The translations under genes and the position numbers were made by a program. A stretch of DNA of 64,000 bases from an uncultured Pelagibacteraceae bacterium. GTDB taxonomy: Bacteria > Pseudomonadota > Alphaproteobacteria > Pelagibacterales > Pelagibacteraceae. Positions 36,447-45,002 of this stretch are shown piece after piece; positions within the stretch are counted from its first letter, which is position 1, and each line of letters opens with the position of its first letter. The notes beneath the pieces are model-generated. The model was not told the DNA's origin and searched no databases. It saw only the letters and a list, made by a program, of their open reading frames with translations. The stretch spans positions 26,537 to 90,536 of the forward strand of contig CACMVB010000004.1 in assembly GCA_902617025.1 (NCBI GenBank), given 5' to 3'.

Positions 36447-37211
36447 ATGATTTTAGGATTCATTGGAACTGGAAAAATCTCTTCATCTATAATTTATGGT
36501 ATTTTTAAATCTAAATTAAAAGTTAGGAAGATTTATATATCTTCAAGAAATACAAATATAGCTAAAAAACTAGCTAAAAAATTTGGACAAATTAGAGTTT
36601 TAAAAGACAATCAAGAAATTGTCGACAAATCATCAGTAATTTTTTTAGGGATTACCCCGAATGTAGGAAACAAAATTCTTCCTAAATTAAAGTTCTCAAA
36701 AAATAAAAAGATAATAAGTTTAATTTCTACTATTAATCTAGAGAAATTAAAAAAGTTCACAAAATTAAAAAATATAGTTAGGGCAACACCTTTGCCTCCA
36801 ATAGAAATTAAGAGAGGACCAATAATTATTTGTCCTCCTAATAAGTTTGTAAAAAATATATTTAAGCATTTAGGCAAAGTTTTAGAAATTAGAGATGAAA
36901 AACTAAGTTATAAATTTTGGTCTACAGCATCTTTAATGGCTGCATATTATGAAATTCTTAATACAAGTTCTAAGTGGCTTATAAAAAAAGGAATTAACAA
37001 AAAATTTGCAAATACTTATATTGCTGAATTATTTTTAGCTCTAAGCCAAGATGCTTTAAATAAATCTTCTCAAGGTTATAAAAAGCTTGTAGCAGACTCT
37101 CAAACGCCAAAAGGCCTTAATATGCAGGTTCTTAATGAATTGAAAAAAGGAAAATTCTTTACTAAGTTCACCAAAGCTCTAGATAATGTGAATAAAAGAG
37201 TAAGTAAGTAA
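36447..37211 (+). CDS. Pyrroline-5-carboxylate reductase-like protein
   Basis: NAD(P)-dependent reductase fold like ProC: GFIGTGKISSSIIYGI at residues 4-19, VIFLGITPNVGNKILP and the C-terminal helical dimer region. The usual ProC substrate motif near the C-terminus appears only loosely (LVADSQTPKGLNMQVLNELK), so it may act on another imine. Length 254 is slightly short. No ribosome site; CATAAT sits 2 bases before the ATG. Followed after 3 bases by a LivH gene. Confidence 0.75.
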   Translation: MILGFIGTGKISSSIIYGIFKSKLKVRKIYISSRNTNIAKKLAKKFGQIRVLKDNQEIVDKSSVIFLGITPNVGNKILPKLKFSKNKKIISLISTINLEKLKKFTKLKNIVRATPLPPIEIKRGPIIICPPNKFVKNIFKHLGKVLEIRDEKLSYKFWSTASLMAAYYEILNTSSKWLIKKGINKKFANTYIAELFLALSQDALNKSSQGYKKLVADSQTPKGLNMQVLNELKKGKFFTKFTKALDNVNKRVSK

Positions 37212-37214
37212 ATC

Positions 37215-38126
37215 ATGGAATATTTTATACAACAATTGGTTAACGGGATTACTTTAGGTTCAATATACGGACTCATCGCAATTGGTTACACCATGGTTTA
37301 TGGAATTATAGGCATGATAAACTTTGCACACGGTGATATTTTTATGATCGGTGCTTTTGTTGCATTAATTTCATTTATAATTTTTGGCTTAACAGGTGTA
37401 GCATTACCAATAATTTTATTATTAGTTTTATTAATAGCTATGCTTTTTACAGCTTGCTATGGATGGACAGTTGAAAAATTAGCCTACAAGCCTTTAAGAG
37501 GATCTTTTAGATTAGCTCCGCTTATATCTGCTTTAGGTATGTCGATTGTATTACAAAACTATGTCCAAGTTTCTCAAGGTGCAAGAGTAAAACCAATGCA
37601 GCCATTATTTTCGGGAGGATTAGAGTTTTTTAAGAATTCAGAATTTATTGTAACAGTTAGTTATCTCCAAATTTTTATTGTTGTATTAACAATTATTTTA
37701 ATGGGAATTTTTACTTATTTAATCACAAAAACTGATTTAGGTAGAGCACAAAGAGCCTGCGAACAAGATCGAACAATGACCGCTTTACTTGGAATTAATG
37801 TTGATAGAACTATTTCAATTACATTTATAATTGGATCTTCTTTAGCTTCAGTAGCAGGAATGATGTTTGTTCTTTATTATGGTGTAATTGATTTTTACAT
37901 AGGATTTTTAGCTGGTATAAAAGCTTTTACAGCTGCAGTATTAGGCGGAATAGGATCGTTGCCTGGAGCAATGTTAGGCGGTTTGTTAATCGGACTTATA
38001 GAAACCTTCTGGGCTGGATATGTTTCACTTGAATATAAAGATGTTGCGGCTTTCAGTGTTTTAATTGTAGTTTTAATTTTCTTTCCAACTGGATTTCTTG
38101 GAAAGCCTGATATCGAGAAAGTTTAA
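37215..38126 (+). CDS. livH: HAAT ABC transporter permease, LivH type (system 2)
   Basis: Inner-membrane permease. NGITLGSIYGLIAIGYTMVY and GMINFAHGDIFMIGAFVAL are classic LivH signatures; RACEQDRTMTALLGINVDRT is the ATPase-contact loop; AAVLGGIGSLPGAMLGGLLI follows. Length 303. Very close to E. coli LivH by eye, closer than the system 1 copy. The stop overlaps livM by one base (TAATG). Confidence 0.95.
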   Translation: MEYFIQQLVNGITLGSIYGLIAIGYTMVYGIIGMINFAHGDIFMIGAFVALISFIIFGLTGVALPIILLLVLLIAMLFTACYGWTVEKLAYKPLRGSFRLAPLISALGMSIVLQNYVQVSQGARVKPMQPLFSGGLEFFKNSEFIVTVSYLQIFIVVLTIILMGIFTYLITKTDLGRAQRACEQDRTMTALLGINVDRTISITFIIGSSLASVAGMMFVLYYGVIDFYIGFLAGIKAFTAAVLGGIGSLPGAMLGGLLIGLIETFWAGYVSLEYKDVAAFSVLIVVLIFFPTGFLGKPDIEKV

Positions 38127-39394
38127 TGGGAAAACAAGATATAATTAAATCATTAAAAGATAGTTTGTTTACTGGCTTGATAGCTTTAGCTTTGTTTGGT
38201 CCAATAGTAGGTTTAAGAACTGTATCAAAAGGTGAAGGGCTATTCATAACTCCACAATGGGGAGTAGTTTTTTTACTTGTTGGATTATGTATTCTAGGAA
38301 GATTTTTAATTAATATTAATTCTGCAAGAAGAACAGAATTTAAAATTTTTTCAACACTATCATCAAAGTTTTCCAGTATTACCGAGGATAAAGCTAAACA
38401 TTTTGCAATTACAGGAATTTTGTTTGCAGTAGTATTTCCATTTCTACCGTTTACTGACAGGTACTTTATGGATGTAGCAATAATGATTTTAACTTACATC
38501 ATGTTAGGATGGGGCTTAAATATTGTAGTCGGTTTAGCAGGTCTTCTTGATTTAGGTTATGTAGCTTTTTATGCGGTCGGCGCTTATTCTTACGCACTGA
38601 TTGCTACTACGTTCGGTTGGTCTTTTTGGATTTGTTTACCTTTGGCTGGAGTATTTGCAGCTTTTTTTGGAATTTTACTTGGTTTTCCAGTGCTAAGATT
38701 AAGAGGAGATTATCTTGCGATTGTTACTTTAGGATTTGGAGAAATTATAAGAATTATTTTGATTAATTGGTATGAGGTAACTAATGGACCTGACGGAATT
38801 ACAGGAATACCGCGACCATCTTTTTTTGGATTACCTTTTAAAAGATCTCCAGATGAGGGGGAAACAAGTTTTCATTTGTTTTTCAATCTTGAATATTCAA
38901 CAATGCATCGAATAATATTTTTATACTACTTAATATTAGTATTAGCCTTAATAACGAATTACTTCACGCTAAAGATAAGAAAACTTCCTGTCGGTAGAGC
39001 ATGGGAAGCTTTAAGAGAAGATGAGATCGCTTGTAAATCTTTAGGAGTAAATCCTACGAATACAAAACTAACTGCTTTTGCAATTGGAGCTATGTTTGGT
39101 GGTTTCGCTGGTTCATTTTTTGCAACGCGACAAGCATTTATAAGTCCAGAAAGTTTCACATTTATTGAGTCCGCAATTATTGTTGCAATTGTTGTACTTG
39201 GCGGCATGGGTTCACAAACTGGAGTTGTTCTTGCATCAATTTTCTTAATTGGAATAACAGAAATGTTTAGAGATTTAGAGCAATTTAGAATGATCGCTTT
39301 TGGTGGAGCCATGGTTTTAATAATGGTGTTTAAACCAAAGGGAATATTAGCAAACAGGAAGCCAACTATTCTTATGCACGGAGATAAGAAATGA
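38126..39394 (+). CDS. livM: HAAT ABC transporter permease, LivM type (system 2)
   Basis: Second permease subunit with the long N-terminal extension of LivM (about 100 residues, one or two extra helices). Core motifs: MLGWGLNIVVGLAGLLDLGY, RLRGDYLAIVTLGFGEIIRI, NWYEVTNGPDGITGIPRP, LREDEIACKSLGVNPTNTKL and the ending MVLIMVFKPKGILANR. Length 422 matches E. coli LivM. Overlaps livG by 4 bases. Confidence 0.95.
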   Translation: MGKQDIIKSLKDSLFTGLIALALFGPIVGLRTVSKGEGLFITPQWGVVFLLVGLCILGRFLININSARRTEFKIFSTLSSKFSSITEDKAKHFAITGILFAVVFPFLPFTDRYFMDVAIMILTYIMLGWGLNIVVGLAGLLDLGYVAFYAVGAYSYALIATTFGWSFWICLPLAGVFAAFFGILLGFPVLRLRGDYLAIVTLGFGEIIRIILINWYEVTNGPDGITGIPRPSFFGLPFKRSPDEGETSFHLFFNLEYSTMHRIIFLYYLILVLALITNYFTLKIRKLPVGRAWEALREDEIACKSLGVNPTNTKLTAFAIGAMFGGFAGSFFATRQAFISPESFTFIESAIIVAIVVLGGMGSQTGVVLASIFLIGITEMFRDLEQFRMIAFGGAMVLIMVFKPKGILANRKPTILMHGDKK

Positions 39395-40182
39395 GTAATT
39401 TATTATCAGTAGAAAATTTAACAATGAAGTTCGGTGGCTTGACCGCAATTGATGATTTAAGTTTTGATGCAAAAAATAATCAAATTACCTCTATCATTGG
39501 ACCTAACGGTGCAGGAAAAACTACTGTATTCAATTGTCTAACAGGATTTTATAAGCCTACTAATGGTCAAATGTTTTTACACAAAGAGGATAGCAAAATT
39601 TCATTAAGAAAATATACAGATTTTAAAATTGCTTATGTAGCTAAGGTGGCTAGAACTTTTCAAAATATTAGATTATTCCCAGCAATGTCAGTTCTTGAAA
39701 ATTTGTTAGTCGCTCAACATAATGAATTAATGGTAGCTTCTGGTTACTCTTTATTTGGTTTACTTAATCTTAAAAGCTATAGAGATAAGGAACAGCTAGC
39801 AGTTGATAAAGCGAAATACTGGTTAGATATTATTGGTTTAACCCATAGAGCGGATGACAATGCAGGTGATCTACCTTACGGAGATCAAAGAAAATTAGAA
39901 ATTGTTCGTGCAATGTGTATTGAACCAAGGTTATTGTGTCTAGATGAACCAGCTGCAGGATTAAATCCTAAAGAGTCAGCTGAACTAAATAAACTTTTAA
40001 AATTTATTAAAACAGAAAAACAAACAGGAATTTTATTAATTGAACATGATATGAGTGTGGTAATGGGAATTTCCGACCATGTTGTTGTTTTAAATTATGG
40101 TAAAAAAATCTTTGCAGGAACAGCCGAACAAACTAAAAATAGCAAAGAGGTTATCGAAGCTTACCTTGGAGTAGATGAATAA
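39391..40182 (+). CDS. livG: HAAT ABC transporter ATPase, LivG type (system 2)
   Basis: ATPase subunit. Walker A IIGPNGAGKTTVFNCLTGFY at about residues 34-53, LivG block ARTFQNIRLFPAMSVLENLL, signature LPYGDQRKLEIVRAMC, Walker B LLCLDEPAAGLNPKES and switch His LLIEHDMSVVMGI. Length 263. One-base overlap with livF. Confidence 0.95.
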   Translation: MSNLLSVENLTMKFGGLTAIDDLSFDAKNNQITSIIGPNGAGKTTVFNCLTGFYKPTNGQMFLHKEDSKISLRKYTDFKIAYVAKVARTFQNIRLFPAMSVLENLLVAQHNELMVASGYSLFGLLNLKSYRDKEQLAVDKAKYWLDIIGLTHRADDNAGDLPYGDQRKLEIVRAMCIEPRLLCLDEPAAGLNPKESAELNKLLKFIKTEKQTGILLIEHDMSVVMGISDHVVVLNYGKKIFAGTAEQTKNSKEVIEAYLGVDE

Positions 40183-40901
40183 TGCTTAAGATTTCTAATG
40201 TTGAAACTTTTTATGGAAAAATTCAAGCTCTTAGAGGTGTTGACCTTGATGTAAATGACGGTGAAATTGTCTCTTTAATTGGCTCTAATGGAGCAGGTAA
40301 ATCAACTTTACTTATGACTATAAGTGGAGTGAATAAAGCTAGAAGAGGAAATATAGTTTTAAATGGTGAAAATATTGAGAACAAAGACCCTCACAAAATA
40401 GTTGATATGGGTATTTGCCAAGTTCCAGAAGGAAGAAGAATATTTTCAAGATTGACTGTAGAAGAAAATTTAAGATTAGGAGCTCATGCTAACGAAAAAG
40501 GAAAGCACTTTGAAAATGATATTAAGGAAGTTTACGATTTATTTCCTGTATTAAGTGATAGAAAAACGCAAAGAGGCGGAACACTTTCTGGAGGAGAACA
40601 GCAAATGCTGGCGATAGGAAGAGCATTAATGAGTAAACCCAAAGTACTTTTATTAGATGAACCTTCACTTGGAATAGCACCTAAACTAGTAAATCAAATT
40701 TTTGTTTCAATAAAAAATATAAATAAAGAAAAAAATGTTACTATTTTTTTAGTTGAGCAAAATGCAAAAAAGGCTCTGGAGCTTGCTGATAGAGCATATG
40801 TTTTAGTAAATGGGAAGGTGACCATAAAGGGTCCCGGTCAAGAGTTACTCAAAAATAAAGATATACAAGCTGCTTACCTCGAAGGTGGGGTAAAAAATTA
40901 A
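40182..40901 (+). CDS. livF: HAAT ABC transporter ATPase, LivF type (system 2)
   Basis: Second ATPase subunit. Walker A LIGSNGAGKSTLLMTISGV, LivF block CQVPEGRRIFSRLTVEENLR, signature LSGGEQQMLAIGRALMSKPK, Walker B VLLLDEPSLGIAPK and FLVEQNAKKALELADRAYVL. Length 239, without the N-terminal extension of the system 1 copy. A 78-base spacer leads to the receptor gene. Confidence 0.95.
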   Translation: MLKISNVETFYGKIQALRGVDLDVNDGEIVSLIGSNGAGKSTLLMTISGVNKARRGNIVLNGENIENKDPHKIVDMGICQVPEGRRIFSRLTVEENLRLGAHANEKGKHFENDIKEVYDLFPVLSDRKTQRGGTLSGGEQQMLAIGRALMSKPKVLLLDEPSLGIAPKLVNQIFVSIKNINKEKNVTIFLVEQNAKKALELADRAYVLVNGKVTIKGPGQELLKNKDIQAAYLEGGVKN

Positions 40902-40948
40902 CTTTTTTTCATATTTACAATATTAGAATTAAGGTGTTCAATATCGAT

Positions 40949-40968
40949 AATTAATTAATTAATAACAA
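40949..40968 (+). repeat. Shared 20-base leader element, copy 2
   Basis: AATTAATTAATTAATAACAA, identical to 24228-24247, directly before the ribosome site AAAGGGAAATAAT of the system 2 receptor gene. The 78-base spacer also holds weak promoter-like boxes (TTACAA at 40915, CAATAT at 40939), so the receptor is probably transcribed on its own as well. Confidence 0.6.
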
Positions 40969-40979
40969 AGGGAAATAAT

Positions 40980-42083
40980 ATGTTAAGAACGTTCAATAAA
41001 CTTCTTTCATTAATTGCCGGAACATTAATGCTTGCAACAGTTTCAGCTAAAGCTGACGTTGTTGTTGCTTCTGCTGGACCTATGTCTGGTCAGTACGCTT
41101 CATTTGGTGCTCAGTTAAAAGCTGGTGCTGAAATGTGGTTAAAGCACGTTAACAAAAAAGGCGGAATTAATGGCGAGAAAGTTAAATTAGAAATCGGAGA
41201 TGATGCTTGCGATCCTAAACAAGCTGTTGCTGTAGCCAACAAATTTGCTGGTCAAGGTGTAGCTTATGTTGCAGGTCACTTCTGCTCTGGTTCTTCAATT
41301 CCAGCTTCTGCAGTTTACAATGAAGAAGGAATTATACAAGTTTCACCAGCTTCAACAAATCCAGCGTTAACGGATAAAGGTGGTAAATATACTTTTAGAG
41401 TTTGTGGTCGAGATGATCAGCAAGGTGAAGTTGCTGGTAAATTCTTAGCTGAAAACTACAAAGGTAAAAAAGTAGCTATCCTTCATGATAAAACTGCTTA
41501 CGGAAAAGGTTTAGCAGATGCGACTAGAAAAAACATGAAGAAAGCTGGCCTTAAAGATGCTATGTACGAAGCTTATACAGCAGGTGAAAAAGACTACTCT
41601 GCTTTAGTTTCAAAACTAAAATCAAATAACATTGATGCAGTTTATCTTGGTGGATACCACACAGAAGGTGGTTTGATCGTAAGACAAATGAGAGATCAAG
41701 GTATGAAAACTAAATTAATCAGTGGTGACGCATTAGTTACAGCTGAGTATTGGGATATCACAGGAAATGCAGGCGAAGGTACTTTAATGACTTTCTCTCC
41801 AGATCCTAGAAATAACCCTGCTGCTGCAGATGTTGTAAAAGAATTTAAAGCTGCTGGTATTGAGCCAGAAGGTTATGTTCTTTATTCATACGCTGCGTTA
41901 CAGGTATTCGAACAAGCTGCTAATCAAGCTGGAACAAACGATCCTGCTAAAGTTCTTAAAGTTATGAGAAAAGGTAAGTTTGATACTGTAATCGGTTCAC
42001 TAAGCTTTGACAAAAAAGGTGATGTGAGCTTACCAGGTTATGTATTTTATGAGTGGAGCAAAGGTAAATACAAAGAACTGTAA
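40980..42083 (+). CDS. livK: Branched-chain amino acid ABC transporter binding protein (LivK/J-like)
   Basis: Periplasmic receptor. Signal peptide with cleavage near VSAKADVVVA (residue 25). LivJ/K features: GPMSGQYASFGAQLKAGAEM, GDDACDPKQAVAVANKFA, VAGHFCSGSSIPASAVYNEE, SPASTNPALTDKG and FRVCGRDDQQGEVAGKFL; the two cysteines that form the LivJ disulfide are present. Length 367 equals E. coli LivJ. Placed last in its operon with its own leader, and ended by a strong terminator. Confidence 0.94.
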   Translation: MLRTFNKLLSLIAGTLMLATVSAKADVVVASAGPMSGQYASFGAQLKAGAEMWLKHVNKKGGINGEKVKLEIGDDACDPKQAVAVANKFAGQGVAYVAGHFCSGSSIPASAVYNEEGIIQVSPASTNPALTDKGGKYTFRVCGRDDQQGEVAGKFLAENYKGKKVAILHDKTAYGKGLADATRKNMKKAGLKDAMYEAYTAGEKDYSALVSKLKSNNIDAVYLGGYHTEGGLIVRQMRDQGMKTKLISGDALVTAEYWDITGNAGEGTLMTFSPDPRNNPAAADVVKEFKAAGIEPEGYVLYSYAALQVFEQAANQAGTNDPAKVLKVMRKGKFDTVIGSLSFDKKGDVSLPGYVFYEWSKGKYKEL

Positions 42084-42103
42084 ACCAATTGCTTAACTAA
42101 TTT

Positions 42104-42130
42104 AAAAGGGGGCTTAGGCCCCCTTTTTTA
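42104..42130 (+). terminator. Terminator after the system 2 receptor gene
   Basis: GGGGGC / GCCCCC stem with TTAG loop, flanked by AAAA and TTTT that extend it, then T-rich sequence. It ends 17 bases before the CsaA-like start, which has its own AAAGGA ribosome site. Confidence 0.9.
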
Positions 42131-42147
42131 TTTATAGAAAGGAATTT

Positions 42148-42483
42148 ATGGAAATAACTTATGACGATTTTAAGAAAGTGCAGATTAAAGTCGGCACTAT
42201 TTTAGAAGCAAAAGTAAATGAGAAAGCAAGAAAACCTTCATTAGTAGTTAAGGTAGATTTTGGAAAAGAGATAGGCATAAAACAATCCTCAGCGCAGATT
42301 ACTCACTATTACACTCCTGAAAATTTAGTAGGAAAACAAGTTATTGGGGTTTGTAATTTTCCGACAAAAAATATTGCTGGCGTTACATCAGAAGTTTTAG
42401 TGCTTGGTGCAATTGAAAAGGACGGAAAAGTTGTCCTAGTGCACCCATCTCAGAAAACTGATAATGGTCTAGATATTGCTTAA
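42148..42483 (+). CDS. csaA: CsaA-like tRNA-binding-domain protein
   Basis: A single OB-fold tRNA-binding domain of 111 residues: FKKVQIKVGTILEAKVNEKA, then ARKPSLVVKVDFGKEIG, IKQSSAQITHYYTPENLVGK and VLVHPSQKTDNGLDIA at the end, matching CsaA and the C-terminal domain of MetRS. CsaA has been described as an export chaperone; the RNA- or protein-binding role here is not known. Directly abuts the DUF4396 gene. Confidence 0.87.
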   Translation: MEITYDDFKKVQIKVGTILEAKVNEKARKPSLVVKVDFGKEIGIKQSSAQITHYYTPENLVGKQVIGVCNFPTKNIAGVTSEVLVLGAIEKDGKVVLVHPSQKTDNGLDIA

Positions 42484-42921
42484 ATGAGTTCTGAAATATT
42501 TAATTGGAGTTGTAGACATACATGGTCAAGAAGTGCCAAAAATACATTTTGGTGTTTACTTGGTTGCTCTATTGGTGATTTTGGAACTATATTATTTTTT
42601 CAATTAACAAAAATTCCTTTTCCCGTTTTAGCAATCATGGTTTTAGCGATAATCAATGGAATTATTACAAGTATAATTTTAGAAACAATTATTTTATTAA
42701 GACAAAACTTTTCTTTAAAGTTAGCTTTTAAAACAGCTGTTGGGATGAGTTTAATCTCAATGGTAAGTATGGAAGTTGCTATGAATGCCACTGATTATTT
42801 TCTTACAGGTGGAGCTATTTTAACTTGGTGGGTTGTGCCGATAATGTTAGCTGTTGGTTTTGTTACGCCCTGGCCATATAATTATTGGAGATTAAAAAAG
42901 TTCAACGAAGCTTGCCACTAA
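42484..42921 (+). CDS. DUF4396-type membrane protein
   Basis: 145 residues with about four helices: KNTFWCLLGCSIGDFGTILF near the start, AIMVLAIINGIITSIILETI, then MSLISMVSMEVAMNATDYFL and the end WVVPIMLAVGFVTPWPYNYW. This pattern fits DUF4396, whose function is unknown. His and Cys near the N-terminus (WSCRHTWSRSA) and Met/Glu residues in helices could bind metal; that is speculation. It abuts the CsaA-like gene and converges on the cytochrome b561 gene with 4 bases of overlap. Confidence 0.75.
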   Translation: MSSEIFNWSCRHTWSRSAKNTFWCLLGCSIGDFGTILFFQLTKIPFPVLAIMVLAIINGIITSIILETIILLRQNFSLKLAFKTAVGMSLISMVSMEVAMNATDYFLTGGAILTWWVVPIMLAVGFVTPWPYNYWRLKKFNEACH

Positions 42922-43448
42922 GTAATTTTGTTTAAGATTTTATCCTTAAAAATAAAATGATGAACAATCACTGCTAGTATATGTAGGCTTACAAGTGCTA
43001 ATAATAAGTAATTAGCGTAAATGTGAACTTGGTAATAAACATCAGCTAAAACAAAATTATCTTTTTCAAATCCATATTTAAAAAAAATAAAATTAAGTGT
43101 TTCTCCCATATAAAGTTTCTTAAGAATGCCAGAAATAGTTATGGAAAAAATAGTTACATAAAGCAAAAAATGGTTAGCCTTCCCAATGAAGACTTGGCCT
43201 TTAAAAAAACTCTTAGTTTCAGATGGACTTGGGTTAAAAAATTTCCAAATTAGTCTAAACAAAGTAAGATAGAAAACGGTTATTCCAACTAGGATATGTA
43301 TATTTTCAAGTTCAATTCTTTCATCAGAGAATTCAAGTCCTACTAAATAAAATCCAAAAGGAACTTGAGCTACTAAGACAATAAATGTAACCCAGTGGAA
43401 CAATTTGGCCAATAGCCCATATTCATTTTGACTGTTAAAAATTTTCAC
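42918..43448 (-). CDS. Cytochrome b561-family membrane protein
   Basis: Four-helix di-haem cytochrome that oxidises quinol or moves electrons across the inner membrane. Haem-ligand histidines are visible in LLAKLFHWVTFIVLVAQVPF, LENIHILVGITVFYLTLFRL, FIGKANHFLLYVTIFSITIS and VHIYANYLLLALVSLHILAV. Length 176 is typical. It diverges by 19 bases from the DUF411 gene and lies next to a cytochrome c'-like gene, consistent with a small redox group. Confidence 0.9.
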   Translation of the reverse strand: MKIFNSQNEYGLLAKLFHWVTFIVLVAQVPFGFYLVGLEFSDERIELENIHILVGITVFYLTLFRLIWKFFNPSPSETKSFFKGQVFIGKANHFLLYVTIFSITISGILKKLYMGETLNFIFFKYGFEKDNFVLADVYYQVHIYANYLLLALVSLHILAVIVHHFIFKDKILNKIT

Positions 43449-43467
43449 TATTAATTATAATCAAAGT

Positions 43468-43950
43468 ATGTCATTTAAAAACACCGTTTCTAAATTCATT
43501 ATTTTAACAGTAGTATTATTCTCTGTATTTTATATCTTTAATTTTGTCACAGATAAAAAAGAAGCTTTAGCCAATATTAACAATAAACAAATTGTTGAAG
43601 TTTTTAAGACACCCTCATGCGGATGTTGTTATGGGTATGTTTTATTTTTAGAAGAAGAAAAATTCAAAGTAAAACAAACAGATATGAGAAGCCTTCATAC
43701 AATAAAACAAAAATATAATATCCCAGTAGAAATGCAGTCTTGTCATACTACTATTATGGGAAAATACTTTATTGAAGGACATGTCCCGTTTGAGGCAGTT
43801 AACAAATTATTAAAAGAGCAACCTGATATTGATGGTATAGCTTTACCTGGAATGCCGATTGGCACACCAGGAATGCCAGGTGATAAAGATGAGCCTTATG
43901 TTATTTATCAACTTAAAGATGGGAAATCATCTATTTTCATGACAATATAA
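43468..43950 (+). CDS. DUF411 exported metal-binding protein
   Basis: An N-terminal membrane/signal segment (FIILTVVLFSVFYIFNFV) is followed by the DUF411 core: VEVFKTPSCGCCYGYVLFLE with the CGCC motif, VEMQSCHTTIMGKYFIEGHV, and IDGIALPGMPIGTPGMPGD, which is Met-rich. DUF411 proteins are often found with copper-handling genes and are thought to bind metal. Length 160. Followed after 5 bases by the cytochrome c'-like gene. Confidence 0.88.
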   Translation: MSFKNTVSKFIILTVVLFSVFYIFNFVTDKKEALANINNKQIVEVFKTPSCGCCYGYVLFLEEEKFKVKQTDMRSLHTIKQKYNIPVEMQSCHTTIMGKYFIEGHVPFEAVNKLLKEQPDIDGIALPGMPIGTPGMPGDKDEPYVIYQLKDGKSSIFMTI

Positions 43951-43955
43951 ATTTT

Positions 43956-44405
43956 ATGATACGAAAGATAAAAATAATAAAAACACTTATTATTATTTTT
44001 TCTTTAAGTCTTTCCTTTTCTGCTAATGCTCAGACTGTGGAAGAAATTATTAAAGGTAGAAAAGCAATGTTTAGCGAAAACTATCAAAACGCTAAAAAAA
44101 TATCCATATTACTGAAATCTAAAAGAATCGAGGAGGCTAAACCTTTAATGAAAAAAATTTCAGATAATTATATAAAATTACAAGATTATTTTCCTGAAAA
44201 TACAAAAGAGGGGTTTAAAACAGGGGCACTACCAAGCATTTGGGAAAACAAAGATGAATTCAATGCTTTAATGAAAAAAGCATCAGATGATATGATTAAA
44301 CTAGCCAAAGCTATTGAGACTGCTGAAGATCTAAGAGCAGTGCAGAAAGAACTAATGTGGAGCAATTGTTCGGCTTGTCATAGTAAGTTTAGAGCGCCTC
44401 ATTAA
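43956..44405 (+). CDS. Cytochrome c'-like (class II) protein
   Basis: Signal peptide MIRKIKIIKTLIIIFSLSLS ending SANAQT. Four-helix body (VEEIIKGRKAMFSENYQNAK, IWENKDEFNALMKKASDDMI) and a C-terminal haem attachment site NCSACHSKFRAPH, as in class II cytochromes c. Periplasmic. Known members bind NO or act in electron transfer. Length 149. In the DUF411 operon. Confidence 0.88.
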   Translation: MIRKIKIIKTLIIIFSLSLSFSANAQTVEEIIKGRKAMFSENYQNAKKISILLKSKRIEEAKPLMKKISDNYIKLQDYFPENTKEGFKTGALPSIWENKDEFNALMKKASDDMIKLAKAIETAEDLRAVQKELMWSNCSACHSKFRAPH

Positions 44406-44411
44406 ATTTTA

Positions 44412-44999
44412 ATGCAACTTTTCCCATTAATTTTATTCGGTATTGCAACTGCTTTTTCTCCTGGCCCAAATAATATTATGACATCTTATACAGCTTTTAA
44501 TTTTGGTTTTAGAAAAGCTATCCCCACTATGCTTGGAGTGATTATCGGATGGACGCTTTTAATTATTCTTTTGCAACTTACATCTGGAGCTATTTTTCAA
44601 AAGTATGCATTTGTTCAAACTACAATAAAAATACTAGGATCAATCTACTTATTATATATGGCGTACAAATTATCTTTTGCAGGACAAACAAAAGATAAAA
44701 AAATTGATCCAAAGCCAGTAACTTTTTTGAATACTTTTTGGTTTCAATTCGTTAATCCTAAAAGCATTATAGTTGGATTAACCTCAATTTCTTTATTTAT
44801 TGATACACAAAATAATTACTTAAGAGACTCAATTGTTTTAACATTTGTTTGGTTTTTGATGGCTGTTGGAAGTCAAACAGCCTGGTGTTTAATGGGTAAA
44901 TACATGAGAAAATTCGCCACAAGTGATAAATTTATTAAGAATTTTAATTACACAATGTCTTTTTTACTTATCGTTTGTGTGATTTTGTTCTATGTATAG
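44412..44999 (+). CDS. LysE/RhtB-family amino acid exporter
   Basis: Six-helix exporter with the intact family signature FGIATAFSPGPNNIMTSYTA at about residues 8-27 and FGFRKAIPTMLGVIIGWTLL; TFWFQFVNPKSIIVGLTSIS is the second conserved block. Length 195. Substrate unknown. It follows the cytochrome c' gene by 6 bases and precedes acnA by 3, so it may share transcripts with either. Confidence 0.9.
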   Translation: MQLFPLILFGIATAFSPGPNNIMTSYTAFNFGFRKAIPTMLGVIIGWTLLIILLQLTSGAIFQKYAFVQTTIKILGSIYLLYMAYKLSFAGQTKDKKIDPKPVTFLNTFWFQFVNPKSIIVGLTSISLFIDTQNNYLRDSIVLTFVWFLMAVGSQTAWCLMGKYMRKFATSDKFIKNFNYTMSFLLIVCVILFYV

Positions 45000-45002
45000 C
45001 GC

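Noticed and set aside
38959-39312. 117-aa minus-strand ORF inside livM
   Set aside because: Antisense shadow of a conserved permease region; composition only mirrors the codons of the real gene.
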